DNA from: Paratinospora sagittata
Lineage: Eukaryota; Streptophyta; Magnoliopsida; Ranunculales; Menispermaceae
Reading direction: 5' to 3'
Assembly: GCA_035771175.1 (NCBI GenBank)
Contig: CM069598.1
Location: 14,490,539 to 14,554,538 of the forward strand
Length of the DNA stretch: 64,000 nucleotides
Each line of letters opens with the position of its first letter. The first letter of the stretch is position 1. The translations under genes were made by a program, and so were the position numbers. Of this stretch, positions 12,177-22,617 are shown piece by piece. The notes under the pieces are model-generated. The model saw nothing but the letters and a program-made list of their open reading frames with translations. It did not search any database and was not told the origin of the DNA.

Positions 12177-12360
12177 TGCCCCGAAGGGTATTGGCGTGGT
12201 GGTCACCTTGGGGATGCAAACACCAATGCATTGGCATGACATACGTCATGGGTCGAGTCGCCCATCCGCCAATTGAGTCTCTTGATGTCTCCCGGGTCTT
12301 GGCCTTGGGGCGGCTGTGTGACCCTCCGGGTGGATTAGTCAAGTGTAACCCGAAAAAATA
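12177..12360 (+). mobile_element. tRNA-derived SINE in intron 4 of desaturase B
   Basis: About 180 bp of much more GC-rich sequence, absent from the same intron of copy A. It has an A-box-like TGGCGTGGTGG near 12190 and a B-box-like GGGTCGAGTC near 12250 (consensus GGTTCGANTCC), and ends in an A-rich tail. The layout is that of a tRNA-derived SINE. Target duplications are not clear. It inserted after the gene duplication or was lost from A. Confidence 0.65.
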
Positions 12361-13807
12361 ATTTTTTACTTAAAAATATAATGAGGGCTAAAAGATAATA
12401 AAATGTTAATTAGAATTGAAATAGAAGATAGATAAATTGAATCTAAAGTGACCAAAAAATTAGAAAAGCAGAAGGAAGTAGGAATTTTATAAATTTAATG
12501 ATCATATTAGCCCCATAATTGATTTTTAAAATAAATGATAACTATAAGATTTAAGAGTTAATTTTGGAAGTTTGGCAAAAATATCCATACCATGAGCTGT
12601 TTCAAGTATTCGTATTATAAGTATTATAGATATAATTTATGAGTTGTAATTAGTTAAGATGCAAATTAAGTTAAAATATAACAAATTTATAGCACTAATT
12701 AATTAACATATAATACATAGGGATGAAATTGCATGATGCAGGGAGTACGATCAGTAGTACTATATCACGACACTTTTATGTTGAATTCAATGTGTCATAC
12801 TTGGGTCTGCAAAGCATGGTTGGCCAAATTTATTAATTAATGTTGTTTAAATTAACTGAATCAAACTTTATATGTGTGTTTGTGGCTTAATTGATACTGT
12901 TGAATATAAAAAATGTTATTCTAATTATTATTTTAAAAAGTACAATTAAAAATATAATTGCGCTATTATGGTCATCAGTTTTGCATGTATTACACTTTTC
13001 AATGTATGAAGAGCGCATGATCTACTCATGTTATTAGAGTAGTCGTATATTTTTTAGTTAAAATAACATTCTCGTGAATGTTTGTGTGTGTGTATAGCAT
13101 CTACATATGTACTTAATGAACTTGATGATCATGATGATGGATTAATCAGGATGGCAAATTTGTTCATTTTTGGAGATGGGTGGCACAACAATCATCACGC
13201 CTTTGAGTTCTCAGCTCGACATGGATTAGAATGGTGGGAAATCGATGTAACTTGGTATGTGGTGAAGTTACTTGAATGCGTTGGATTAGCCTATGATGTC
13301 AAGGTGCCTTCCGACTCTCAGAAGCATAAATTATCTCTCAAGAATAAAAACGACAATATGTACTAAATGATCTAATATTTCAGCAGCCACACATTAATAT
13401 TGAATGATCAACTTGATTAGTTGGTCTTTGTTTTCTGATCTTCGGGATATGTATTGTAATAAGGTGAATGAGATCGTGCCGATTGAATTACTGGATCTCA
13501 TTATCAGTGTGATAGAAATATATTAATTAGTAACCTAATGTAAGGTGTGCTATTTTAGTTTCAAACATAACCTAATTTGCATTAATTTTTCTGTTTGACT
13601 TCATGATAATCCCCTACGTTTTGATGTTAGAAATTAAGAACATTCGGAGAAGAGATATGTTGAACAACTTCTGCTAGCTCTCATCTCATGTTATAAACCC
13701 ATTTTAACCTTTAATTCTTCTAATAATATGAAGTGAAAGTAGATGAATAGTAACAAATAATGGTTTATATATATAAATGTTCATATAAAAATTATGTTTA
13801 AAAATCA

Positions 13808-14424
13808 CACTGATCAGCATTAACGTAGTAAAGAAATAAATAGTTTTAAGTAACCCACTACAATATTAGCAATGGCCAATGAACAAGAGTTGCTCAATTT
13901 AATTTATTACATCTACAAGTCTTTTCTAACTTAACTAAATTGTCTCGATAGGGGAGGAGCATAAGGAGTCCGGATGGGAACCATGCGAACCAACTATCAT
14001 GGTGCCACTCCCAATTTTATTAGGGGAGGAAAAACTTCTGCTTATTTGTAAAGGGAGATAATTGAACTCTCAACTTCAAGTAAAGAGGTTCAGATGCACA
14101 CCATTGGAACTAGTCAACGTTTGCGTTCATTTATCACTCTAACTCTATTCGATCTATTGGCATAAAGATAATGTTATATATATATATATATTGGAGAAGA
14201 TCATGTTATTATATAGAGTAATACTATATGCATGCTATATACACGCACACCCCAAAATATTTAATTGAACTGAAAGCCATAGTCAAAAAATGATGTTGAC
14301 ACCTAAAGTATATAAAACATTTTTTTATTACATAATTTGTGCCACACATGTAAATTGAACATTTTGACATTTTTTTTGGACAATTTATGTACAAATCAAT
14401 CGCCGAATTAATCACGGAATTAAT
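13808..14424. other. Copy B-specific downstream block
   Basis: Absent from unit A. It contains a repeat-like stretch ending near 14110 (TTGAACTCTCAACTTCAAG) and a degenerate third copy of the intron MITE. No gene was seen. Confidence 0.4.
14224..14328. mobile_element. Degenerate third copy of the intron 3 MITE
   Basis: CCCCAAAATATTTAA, then ATGATGTTGACACC and AAAGTATATAAA, follow the same order as the right half of 3850-4031. The left half is poorly preserved. Confidence 0.4.
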
Positions 14425-14580
14425 TGGTAATCAAAAGTTCTAAATCAAAAGTTCTACTCTAGAGGATCTCTTTACTGCATCAAACGAAATGCAGTAGACT
14501 GATGCTGCAATATTAATAGCAATAATAAAAACAAAACTTTAACAAACACATGATATATAAGTATAATACAATATCAGATA

Positions 14581-15841
14581 TAATCATAGCCTATCCATGC
14601 TTATCATGAACAAAACTTTAACAAACACATGATATATATATAGTTAACAAGTCATAGACTTATATTATAACTAATTAACTGGAGATGTATTAAATCAAAA
14701 TAATGCAACTAAAGATCACCAGGTACATATATATAATTGGAAAATTCATAAGAATTTTTTTTTATCATGCGGTTAATATAAACCTCTATGAAATATTAAT
14801 ATATGGTTATAATGTAGCAATATTGCATGGTTAAGAATTCAAGTTCTATATTGCTTTGGTTATTATGTTTGTCTATTGATCAACGGTTTCACATGCACCC
14901 AACAAATATATTAGGGCAGGAATACTATTGATCTAATGGGGGAGGGAACTACACAAGTTTATATTTGCAATTCCCTACACTCAGTTCTTTTAGCAATATT
15001 GTAGCATATATATGTTTGATATATATATCGTATATATATCAAACATATCAACATCCAATGACAAAGATCAAAACTTTCATGAATTGAAGGACAGTCTAGC
15101 AAAGAAATCAACAGTCGAAATGGAAAAAAAAAAAGTACTAAAAAGATTACAAAATCAAAATTCCCAAACCCTAAAATAAAAAAAAGGGTACAACTACAAA
15201 CCTTGACATGGCGACTTCATTGTCATATTTAAAGCAAATCCCACATTCATCTTTATCAAATATAAACAATTGGTGTCATATTATTTTTAACCTTGTGGGC
15301 CTATACATTTTTTTTAATTTTCCATACTAGTCCATTTAAATAAATAATTAATAAATTATAATTGTAAAATCTCCTATTATCTTTCCAGCTAAGCCCTAAT
15401 TAATTCTTTTTCCTTCTCACTTTCCTTAGGCACTAAACCAACAAAAAAAAAAAAACTCCCAAAATCCCTCAACCTCTGCCACCATAGGCGCTACCACAAA
15501 TGTCGCTAGAAAACCTACCCTCTTAGCCTCTTCTACTATTTCTCCTCCTCTCCTCTGTCGGCGCCATCGTCACCAGATCCGGCGACTTCCCGACATTCTG
15601 GGAAGCCTCAACATTTTGAAACCGCATTCTGTAGCTCCGTTGCCAGCGTCCTCCGTACTCCATCATGCCTCCGCGACACCATCTTCATTTTCTTTTTCTT
15701 TTTTTTTTTTTGGTTTGAAGAGATGAAAAGATGAAAATATAAAAAACATAAAATAAAAAAAACATAAAAGAAAAAAGATAAAAAAAAGTTGAAAAACGTA
15801 AAGGGAGAGGGGAGTGCGCACGGGCGGGACGTGGGAGTGGG
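14581..15841. other. AT-rich region, nothing recognised
   Basis: No convincing gene. An 18-bp inverted repeat (ATATGTTTGATATATATA, loop TCG) lies at about 15005-15043. A more GC-rich patch at 15475-15670 resembles no protein I recognise in any frame. Confidence 0.4.
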
Positions 15842-16023
15842 GAGGTGTCAATGGTTGGCTCCAGTTGGTTTAAACCCGACCTTTTTAGGCTAGACCCGCA
15901 ACCCGACCTAGTCAAGTCACCAAAAAATAGACACGACCAATGTGATATTCAATTCAAACCCGACTCAACCTAACCCGAAACGATTGAGTTTGGTTTAATT
16001 GGGTCAGGTTGCTTACATCCCTA
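15842..16023. mobile_element. hAT-like MITE, short
   Basis: Ends GAGGTGTCAATGGTTGG and CTTACATCCCTA (the other strand reads TAGGGATGTAAG) resemble the TAGGGRTGKCAA termini of plant hAT elements. The interior has CCCGACC/AACCCGAC repeats like the larger element at 17667. No clean target duplication was found. Confidence 0.45.
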
Positions 16024-17160
16024 GTGATCCGTTGGTGGGCTCCCATTAAGGGTTGTCTATGTTTCATGCTACTTCAAGTCCTCCTATTGTTTGGAATGAA
16101 AATGTTTTGGAAACATGCATAGGAAACACATGTTATTGACATTGCCGTTGAGAGTTGTTGAATTTCCTTAAATCACTTATTGATGCATGATTTAAGGTGA
16201 TCCATTAACAGCTCTTAGAAGCTATGTCAACAATGTGTATTTTCTAAGTATGCTACCTAAGATTACTCTTTTTAGAATGCCCCTCAAGTTTGTCTTTTCG
16301 GGGTGTCAGTGATTTTCCAAAATCACAAAATCGAACCACTACGTTCAGTTTGGTTCGGTTCAGTTTAACATGTTCGATTCAAATTGCGGGTTGAGAATTT
16401 AAAAATCGTACTAACCAGAACCAAATTGATTAAGGATAAAATCATAATTTATGTCAAAATATTGTAATATTTACTTGTTATATAATTACAAGTATTCTTG
16501 ATGATAAAATTGTATATTTTGATTACTTTACATTTAAAATAAATATTATTATAGGTTATATAAATCTCTAAATCAATTAACCCAAACTGACGCCATTCGG
16601 TTTGATCAAGTGATCAGTTCCGTTTCGATTTGAACACTAAACCAACTTAAATTGAACCGATGACGCCCCTATTTTCCTTAACTTGGCTTGTGATGGTTCT
16701 TTTGAGGCTCGAGAATTGGTGGTTTTCTTTAAGATGGAGTTGGGAATGTCTTATAGTGTTTTCATGGTAAGTGTGAGGTGCATTCAGCCATATTTTCAGA
16801 AACTTTTCCTCTCCCTCAAGGCCTTATGCTGGTCCGACATTTAAATTTCTCTCAAATTCTTTGTACTTAGTGCAAATTATACATAAGTAGTGCTCCCGCC
16901 TTAGGTTATGACCTCTAGATGCTAGAAGTTGATGGAGTACATTGGTGCTTCCGTTTCTCATCCTTGGCATGAAACTAGTAGTCCACCTGATTGGTTGTCT
17001 AGGTAGCTTGATTCCTTAACTGTGTTCTTTCTCCCAAAGCTCCTAAATCAAATTATTTTGTTGGCCAGTAGGGATGTCGTTGGCATTGCTTATTATAGGA
17101 TGTAATGGCTCTCTATTTGGTTTCTTGATATAATTCTTTTATTTCCCTTGCAAAAAAAAA
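16024..17160 (+). mobile_element. Possible LINE 3' end, split by a MITE
   Basis: Non-coding-looking sequence ending in CTTTTATTTCCCTTGC and a short A tract (17151-17160), a common form of plant LINE 3' tail. The 16298-16673 MITE appears to interrupt it. No intact LINE protein is visible, so this is tentative. Confidence 0.3.
16298..16673. mobile_element. hAT-like MITE
   Basis: The left end GGGGTGTCAGTGATTTTCC and the right end AACCGATGACGCCCCTA (other strand TAGGGGCGTCATCGGTT) are imperfect terminal inverted repeats of hAT type. The subterminal regions contain repeated GGTTCGGTT/GAACCGA motifs. Flanks (TCTTTTC and ATTTTCC) hint at a decayed target duplication. Confidence 0.5.
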
Positions 17161-17194
17161 GTAACATATGTCCGGGAATCTTTTGTCTTAAATA

Positions 17195-17412
17195 TGTTTT
17201 AGTCACATGGTCCAATGGAAGGCATTCCACACGTTATAATACCATGAGATCGTGGGTTAAACTCCCCTCACTCTCAAGTGTAGGGTTGGCCATAGCTAAT
17301 ATGTTCTCCACGTTCACTCTAGGTTTTACATGCATCCCACTGTTAAGTATATGTACTGTAGTTCCAGCATCGTTCGATCACTTGTTCACTGGTAAGCCAA
17401 AAAAAAAAAATA
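17195..17412 (+). mobile_element. tRNA-derived SINE
   Basis: An A-box-like TGGTCCAATGGAAGG near 17209 and a B-box-like GGGTTAAACTCCC near 17253, ending in an A tract at 17399-17410. The flanks CTTAAATATGTTTT and CCTTAATATATTTTT look like an imperfect target duplication. Confidence 0.55.
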
Positions 17413-17459
17413 TTGAAGCCTTAATATATTTTTGTCTAACTTACAAGGGCACTTCCTAA

Positions 17460-17658
17460 ATAAACAAGACATTAAAAAAAAGAACTATTTTGATACTAAT
17501 AATAATGTTAGTAAAGTTGACACTTGCAGACTTATAGCCTCATATCTCGTTTGTGAGAGCGGCTAGGGTTTGGTTGAAGCTTTCCCTCATGGTCAACTTT
17601 GCCGACTCACCACAAGAACTTCTCTCCGGGTCTCACCCTCAAATTTGATATTTGGTGT
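17460..17658. other. Unassigned sequence left of the hAT element
   Basis: Together with 18938-19210 this is the sequence that the hAT-type element interrupted. No coding similarity was recognised. Confidence 0.4.
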
Positions 17659-17666
17659 AGTAGATC

Positions 17667-18929
17667 TAGGGGTGGCAATATAACCCGAGGCCCATGAGCC
17701 TAACTCAGCCTGCTATAAATGACCTTGTCCAAACCCTGACCCGACTATTGCATGGGCTGGTCCAGCTCGGTCTCAAAACTTATTTGACGGGTTTGAGATC
17801 ACTTGGCTAGACCCGGCCCAGTCCGCTAATCCGGTCCAAAGGTCCAACCCCAAGGCCCGAAGATTGGGCCCAATTATACATATATATATTATAATAAATA
17901 TAAAATATATATGTGCACGTAATTAAGAGTATAAAATGAAAAAAGAAAAAACAAAACATAATTAAAATTGTGTTATAAAATTAAAGTATATATAGTATAT
18001 ATAAATATAATACGTACCACATACATAATACATTGTGTCAAAAAAATAATATAATGTATATATATATAATGATAAAAAACATAATCAAGTCTATTATTAC
18101 AATTAAGAGTGTATAAAGTGTGTATAATATATATTTAATTAAGTCAATAGTGTTATTCAATTAAGGGTTTATATTTGTTTTATATATATATATATTATTA
18201 AGAATATGTTCAATTAGGTATATAATACGAATAATCCACATACCTAGTCTATTTCTTAATAAAACAAACAATCTACATTCCTACTTTATTTCTTAATAAG
18301 AGTATATGTAGTATATAATTATAGTATAAAATGGTAAAAACAAAATATTATTAAGATTCAAGAGTATTATATAATTAGAGAATATATTATACATACATAT
18401 ACTCACACACAAACTTATATATATATTACCAAATATACTTTATTAAGTATACTCTCTAAAAGTATATAGTAGGGCTAGATATAAATATATAATGAAATTA
18501 ACTAAATTATAATAAAGGTTGAGCTAAAATTATAAAAGAAAGAAAGATATTATCCAACTACATACATAAACTAATTCATTTAGAATAAATTAACACACAT
18601 TTAAAGTAAATTAAATAAATAATATTTTTAATTTGTATGTTTTATTTAATTATTTAACTAAAATTTATATTTTATTGTAACTTATCTAGCCTTAAAATAT
18701 ATATTTGGTTCTATTAGTAGTCTAAAAGTCCGGTCCAAAAGCCCAATTTTAAGGCTCGACCCAAAGACCCGATCCATATATTTTTTGGGTTGGGTTTGGG
18801 CCAAGGCTTTTTAATGTTGGCCCGGTCTAGCTTGACTCAAAATTTTATAAGGCCCGGCTCTACTCGATTATTCCTAGGTCCGGTGGGACCAGGCCGGGCT
18901 GGGCCAAATGACCCAAATTTTTACCCCTA
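17667..18929. mobile_element. Non-autonomous hAT-type transposon, 1263 bp
   Basis: It begins TAGGGGTGGCAA and ends TTTTTACCCCTA, and is flanked on both sides by AGTAGATC (17659-17666 and 18930-18937), a perfect 8-bp target duplication as expected for hAT insertion. The outer 200 bp at each end are GC-rich with many GGCCC/CCCGG/GTCCGG motifs, which could be transposase-binding subterminal repeats. The roughly 850-bp core is extremely AT-rich and has no transposase ORF, so the element would depend on a transposase supplied elsewhere. Confidence 0.85.
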
Positions 18930-18937
18930 AGTAGATC

Positions 18938-19210
18938 TAGCGACTACAACAGCTGATCCAACCAAGAAGACAGTAAAAAGAAGCAAAGAAGGAGAAACTT
19001 CACCTCTACCGCTTGGGGTTTCACCAAGCGACAGAGGCGAGGATGTAGGATAGGTAGGATATGTAATAAATATGTAGTGTCTCATTTCTAACCATGCTAG
19101 TCGGCGACAATTAAAACCTTCCACTATACTTAGAAAAATAGGTGATTTTCATAGTGCAGTACTCTCGAAATTGTTGCTGAGCATATTATAACATTATACT
19201 TGGCTACAGT
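18938..19210. other. Unassigned sequence
   Basis: Continuation of the sequence interrupted by the hAT element. No supported gene. Confidence 0.4.
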
Positions 19211-19251
19211 TCCTAAATCTTGGTTTTCTTTTTCTCTTTGCCAGTGAGACC

Positions 19252-19511
19252 ATGTAAACCAGGAAGAGAGGAAGGCCACGTACTGTTCGTCCAACAGTGG
19301 AGGCACCTCCTGAGATTCAGGAACCGCCGCCTCAGACAACAGCACAGGCCACACCCACCACTGCCGCTACATCTGGGCAGGCAATACCACCACCACCCGC
19401 ACCCTTTGCCATGCCTTCAAGCATTGAAACCTTCTTTGCTGGATTTATTGAGGCAATGAAGGTCACTGTTCAAACTGCCGTTCGTGAGACCGCAGTAGGG
19501 CTTCTTCCTGT
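19252..19511 (+). pseudogene. Gypsy gag N-terminal remnant
   Basis: An ATG at 19252 is followed at once by TAA. The same frame then reads TRKRGRPRTVRPTVEAPPEI and a proline- and glutamine-rich stretch, ending SSIETFFAGFIEAMKV. This is the usual start of a class of plant gypsy Gag proteins. The capsid, protease, RT and RNase H are missing; pol sequence resumes near 19585. Confidence 0.65.
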
Positions 19512-19584
19512 TGCCCTGTTGTGAGCCCTGTTGGGAAAATGTGGCAGGCCGTTTGCCCTTATTCATTCGCTGTTCCTGTAAGAG

Positions 19585-19997
19585 CTTTACAAGTCCAGCC
19601 CACCCGAGGTGTCAAACGCTTTGGGATCAAAGGAAAGCTCTCCCCGCGGTATATCGGTCCATTTTCGATCATTGAACGTATTGGCAAACTTGCTTATCGT
19701 CTGTCCCTTCCATCGTCCATGCCTAAGGTTCATGACGTTTTTCATGTATCTATGCTTCGCAAGTATCGTCCTGATCCTTCGCATATCATCCCTTTAGTCG
19801 AGGTTCGGGTTGAAGAGGGTAATAAATATCAAGAGAAAGCAATACAGATTTTAGATCGAAAAACTCAAGAACTACGGCGACGCAGCATACCACTTGTGAA
19901 GGTGCCCTGGGATCCCCACGGCATAGAGGAAGCTACATGGGAACTAGAATCCACAATTAAACAGAAATACCCTGAATTGTTTTCTAGTACCACCTGA
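19585..19997 (+). pseudogene. Gypsy integrase C-terminus and chromodomain-like tail
   Basis: Reads [20 protein letters not shown], then [13 protein letters not shown], then IPLVKVPWDPHG and EEATWELE. This is the standard C-terminal end of plant chromovirus-type integrase. It is fused to the gag start by deletion of nearly all of gag-pol, so the element is non-autonomous. The stop is at 19995-19997. Confidence 0.85.
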
Positions 19998-20232
19998 TGA
20001 TGTGCTACATTGTATTATTTTCACTTATAAATACCAGGATGAAACATTGTTTACACCTATCTTCCTACATTGTTTCGCTTGAATACTTACGCAGATGTCT
20101 GAACATCATCTCAATGGATATAGTGATACACCCACAGTGGCTCCTTGGCACCCTGCGGCTCCTTTGCAAGCAATACCCCTCATCCATACTTGACTTGATT
20201 TCGAGGGCGAAATCCCTTTAAGGGGGGTAGAG
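19998..20232 (+). other. Gypsy 3' untranslated region and polypurine tract
   Basis: Includes the hairpin ATTTCGAGGGCGAAAT and the purine tract AAGGGGGGTAGAG (about 20220-20232) just before the LTR start. Confidence 0.7.
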
Positions 20233-20299
20233 TGTAATACCCTGTATTTCACAAAAAAAAAATTACTATTAGAAATTTTTACTATTTGGGCAACGCCCG

Positions 20300-20428
20300 A
20301 ACGTTCAGGCGCATGCCAGAACGTTCAGGCGCAATGCCAGAACGTTCAGGCGCCTGCCAGAACGTTCAGGCTCAATGTCAGAACGTTCAGGCGCATGCCA
20401 GAACGTTCAGGCGCCATGCCAGAACGTT
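20300..20428 (+). promoter_or_regulatory. Seven-copy AACGTT array upstream of an LTR TATA box
   Basis: AACGTT hexamers start at 20300, 20320, 20341, 20361, 20382, 20402 and 20423, each within a GCCAGAACGTTCAGGC-like unit. Spacing alternates 20/21 bp. AACGTT is the T-box form of the ACGT core recognised by plant bZIP factors. The array ends about 17 bp before the TATA box. Confidence 0.7.
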
Positions 20429-20567
20429 CAGGCACCAAAAATCTCTATATAAGGAACCCTCCTCATTCTCATTTCTCACACCAAAATCACTCTCCTTATG
20501 ATTTTCCTTCTCTTTCCACTCATTCTAAGTTTTTAGTTTTTGAGACTCTCTGATCGAGGCTCTCAGT

Positions 20568-20657
20568 GCGGTGCAACAAAGTTCTGTCCGGAGGAAAGCG
20601 CCAGATATGAAAGCGGTGCAACGAAGTTCTGTCCGGAGAAAAGCACCAGATCTGAAG
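20568..20657 (+). repeat. 45-bp direct repeat pair in the LTR transcribed region
   Basis: Two units starting GCGGTGCAAC and containing GTTCTGTCCGGAG, a few bases different, downstream of the TATA box. Confidence 0.85.
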
Positions 20658-21741
20658 GTGGGGAACGAAACATAGGTTTGCATGTTTCATAACTTTTATT
20701 AAAGTTTACATTCAATTATTATTATGTCTACTATTCATTTACACTGCATTATGTCATATACTTTTTATACTGCCGCACATATGCCTATATATCTGGAATT
20801 CACGTATTGCACTGTTATAATGCCGAATTTGTAGTCAATCTGACTCAACTAGACTCGGTCTTGTCCTCAGTAACTTTAAATAGTGAACGGGAGGCAGCGG
20901 GTTGCTCTAGGCGATTGGTATTTAAGCAGACCTTGTGTCTCACCTCTCAACTGGGGACTGATCTAGTTGGTCTTATTGAAAGCTATCAGCTTATACAGTA
21001 ATACTTAATGTCCTAATCTTGCACATCGTGATACCGACCCTGATAAGGTTCACTAGACGTTGCCAAAGTCAGTCTAAATGTCAAGAAAGACCAGACCAGT
21101 AGACTAGACCAGTTCATGCATTGGCATCATACATATCACCACCTAGGGACGTTTATGGTTTATGACTCATAGAATAGTTAGAAGCATTGCTCACTATTCA
21201 TTATATTTCTCTGGAGAGGGACGTACATGAGAACCCGGCTACACCCGGGGAGGGACATCAGTACGTGAATTCAGAGCATCGTTCCTGTACGTGAGTTCAG
21301 GCGATGTACGTTCATCAAACCATTAATACGTGACGGTGTCATGCATACATTCATATTGATTGATTATGATGCTCACATGTGTATTTAAGATATTTGATAT
21401 TGAAGTATGTTTTATTAATTGTTATACTCATGCACTATTTATCCACTGAGCGCGTTAAGCTCACTCCAATATTATCAAATCTTTCATAGGAAATTAGGGT
21501 GGACTGGGTGCAGGTTATGGGGCCCACATTTTGTACCCTTTGTATGAATCATTGGGGATTTTGGGAGTATGTTCCCTTGATCATTTTATGTACAAAAGTA
21601 TTCTGAATTATATGAAATCAGATTTGTACTGTGTACCGTATTTTCGCTGCGCACTCTGTTATTACCATTATGATTGTTCCAAATGCGCACCCCGTCCGTG
21701 AGTGTACCGCCGGTTTAGGCGCGTCCGGGCGGGGTGTGACA

Positions 21742-21934
21742 CTACATGGGTCCTATTGTAAATCCCTTCTCTCATTTCACACAATCCAAGTCTATACTTA
21801 TATTATAAGTATATATATTTCTTAATTAGCATTTCTACATCCATATTGTTTCAGTACTATATACATAATAGTTATAGCCATAATATAAATTTTACTTTTA
21901 ATTAAGATTTCATGATATTAATTGATAAATAATC
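21742..21934. other. AT-rich spacer
   Basis: Nothing recognised. Confidence 0.4.
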
Positions 21935-22075
21935 ATGTGACAATGTGGTCATAAGGTTCGAGTTACGAAAACAATTTCTTGTGAAGCAAGGCTAGTCACA
22001 TATAATAGACCCAAAAGTAGTCTACTCTTTCTTGAACCCCATATAGGTAGAAACTTCGTGCATTGTTGCCCTTTA
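21935..22075 (+). mobile_element. Au-like SINE remnant
   Basis: A B-box-like GGTTCGAGTTAC at 21955, then AACAATTTCTTGTGAAGCAA, ATAGACCC, TTGAACCCC and a GTGCATTGTTGCCCTTT end. This is the order seen in the widespread plant Au-type SINE (CGxGGAAACA.CTTCTTG ... AATAGACCC ... GACCCC ... TGCCCTTT). It is degenerate and 5' truncated. Confidence 0.6.
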
Positions 22076-22617
22076 TAAAAATCTACCAACTGAAATGTTT
22101 ATATAATTAAACAATTAGAAACCTCAACAACCAAGTTAACAATAACACTTGACTGTAGCACTGCAAATTGATTACCTTCTCACAATACAATTTTGCATAT
22201 ATATTGAATTACATATCAAACGCATAATTTAATACCAAGTATACATCTAGTTGTACATTGATATAATAATTAATGTCTCAGCTAATTGGTTGGCTAAATA
22301 TTATGCCCTTCTTCGACTTACGACATAATTTACATCAAAATGAACATGCATCTATAGCAATTGATATGATATCTATATGATGATTGAAAGAGATACATGT
22401 CACGACGCCCCTGATGTAGGCCGACGTTATGACCGGTATAGTGTACTATATATTATACATAACTATATACAGTATACAATATACTGTCAACTTCAACGGA
22501 CATTCACAATAATTTCTAAAATTTTAAAAAATTTTGACAGCATCTCCCCATAAAATGGACATTTCACACTTTTTCCTGATATACCACAAATCAAATCATA
22601 TATATATATACTCATTC
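22076..22617. other. AT-rich spacer
   Basis: No gene or element recognised. Confidence 0.4.

Larger units (their letters stand above)
9901..13366 (+). pseudogene. ADS-type desaturase, copy B, probably a pseudogene
   Basis: Exons matching copy A are 9901-9992, 10144-10417, 10568-10708, 11813-11953, from 12742, and 13150-13366. The reading frame is kept and boxes HRNLSH, HRFHH and HNNHH remain. Three kinds of damage are visible. Exon 3 is followed by GC (AAGGCAAAT) instead of GT. Exon 5 has lost its last 30 nt and the normal donor, so unspliced reading runs to a TAA at 12838. Conserved residues changed: GHPIDW became GHLIDW and CHIWG became CHTWV. However, a GT at 12819-12820 lies in the right phase (TG then G of exon 6), and GC donors can work. 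A 313-residue protein lacking ten residues is therefore conceivable. I favour a decaying copy; transcript reads would decide. Confidence 0.7.
8062..14580 (+). repeat. Tandem duplication unit B (desaturase locus)
   Basis: Second copy of the 880-6965 unit, beginning at TTCATCTGGCTTATTCAT directly beside copia sequence. Promoter, exons and introns align with unit A with small indels. B-specific changes are a SINE in intron 4, loss of about 110 bp across the exon 5 donor, and about 600 bp of extra downstream sequence (13808-14424). Confidence 0.9.
20233..21741 (+). repeat. Gypsy 3' LTR, about 1.5 kb
   Basis: Starts TGTAATACCC right after the polypurine tract and ends GGGGTGTGACA. A TATA box CTATATAAGG lies at 20445-20454. 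Upstream of it is an array of seven AACGTT motifs; downstream are two 45-bp direct repeats (20568-20612 and 20613-20657). The matching 5' LTR is not seen. Confidence 0.75.

Noticed and set aside
12112..12361. Open frames on both strands in intron 4 of desaturase B
   Set aside because: They coincide with the GC-rich SINE insertion and have no protein similarity that I recognise.
15005..15043. 18-bp AT-rich inverted repeat as a terminator or regulatory hairpin
   Set aside because: It is low-complexity alternating AT sequence in an AT-rich region; chance or slippage explains it.
15475..15670. GC-rich patch as a possible first exon
   Set aside because: No frame stays open far enough with recognisable content, and no downstream exons were found.
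17148..17459. 103-codon open frame
   Set aside because: It overlaps a SINE with A and B boxes and an A tail, and has no protein similarity.
20289..20435. Short regular repeats resembling a CRISPR array
   Set aside because: Units are contiguous with no unique spacers, the host is a plant, and the array lies in an LTR promoter.
20286..20501. 71-codon frame of repeated ERSGAC/NVQA-type units
   Set aside because: It is a by-product of the 20/21-bp DNA repeat, whose period is not a multiple of three throughout.
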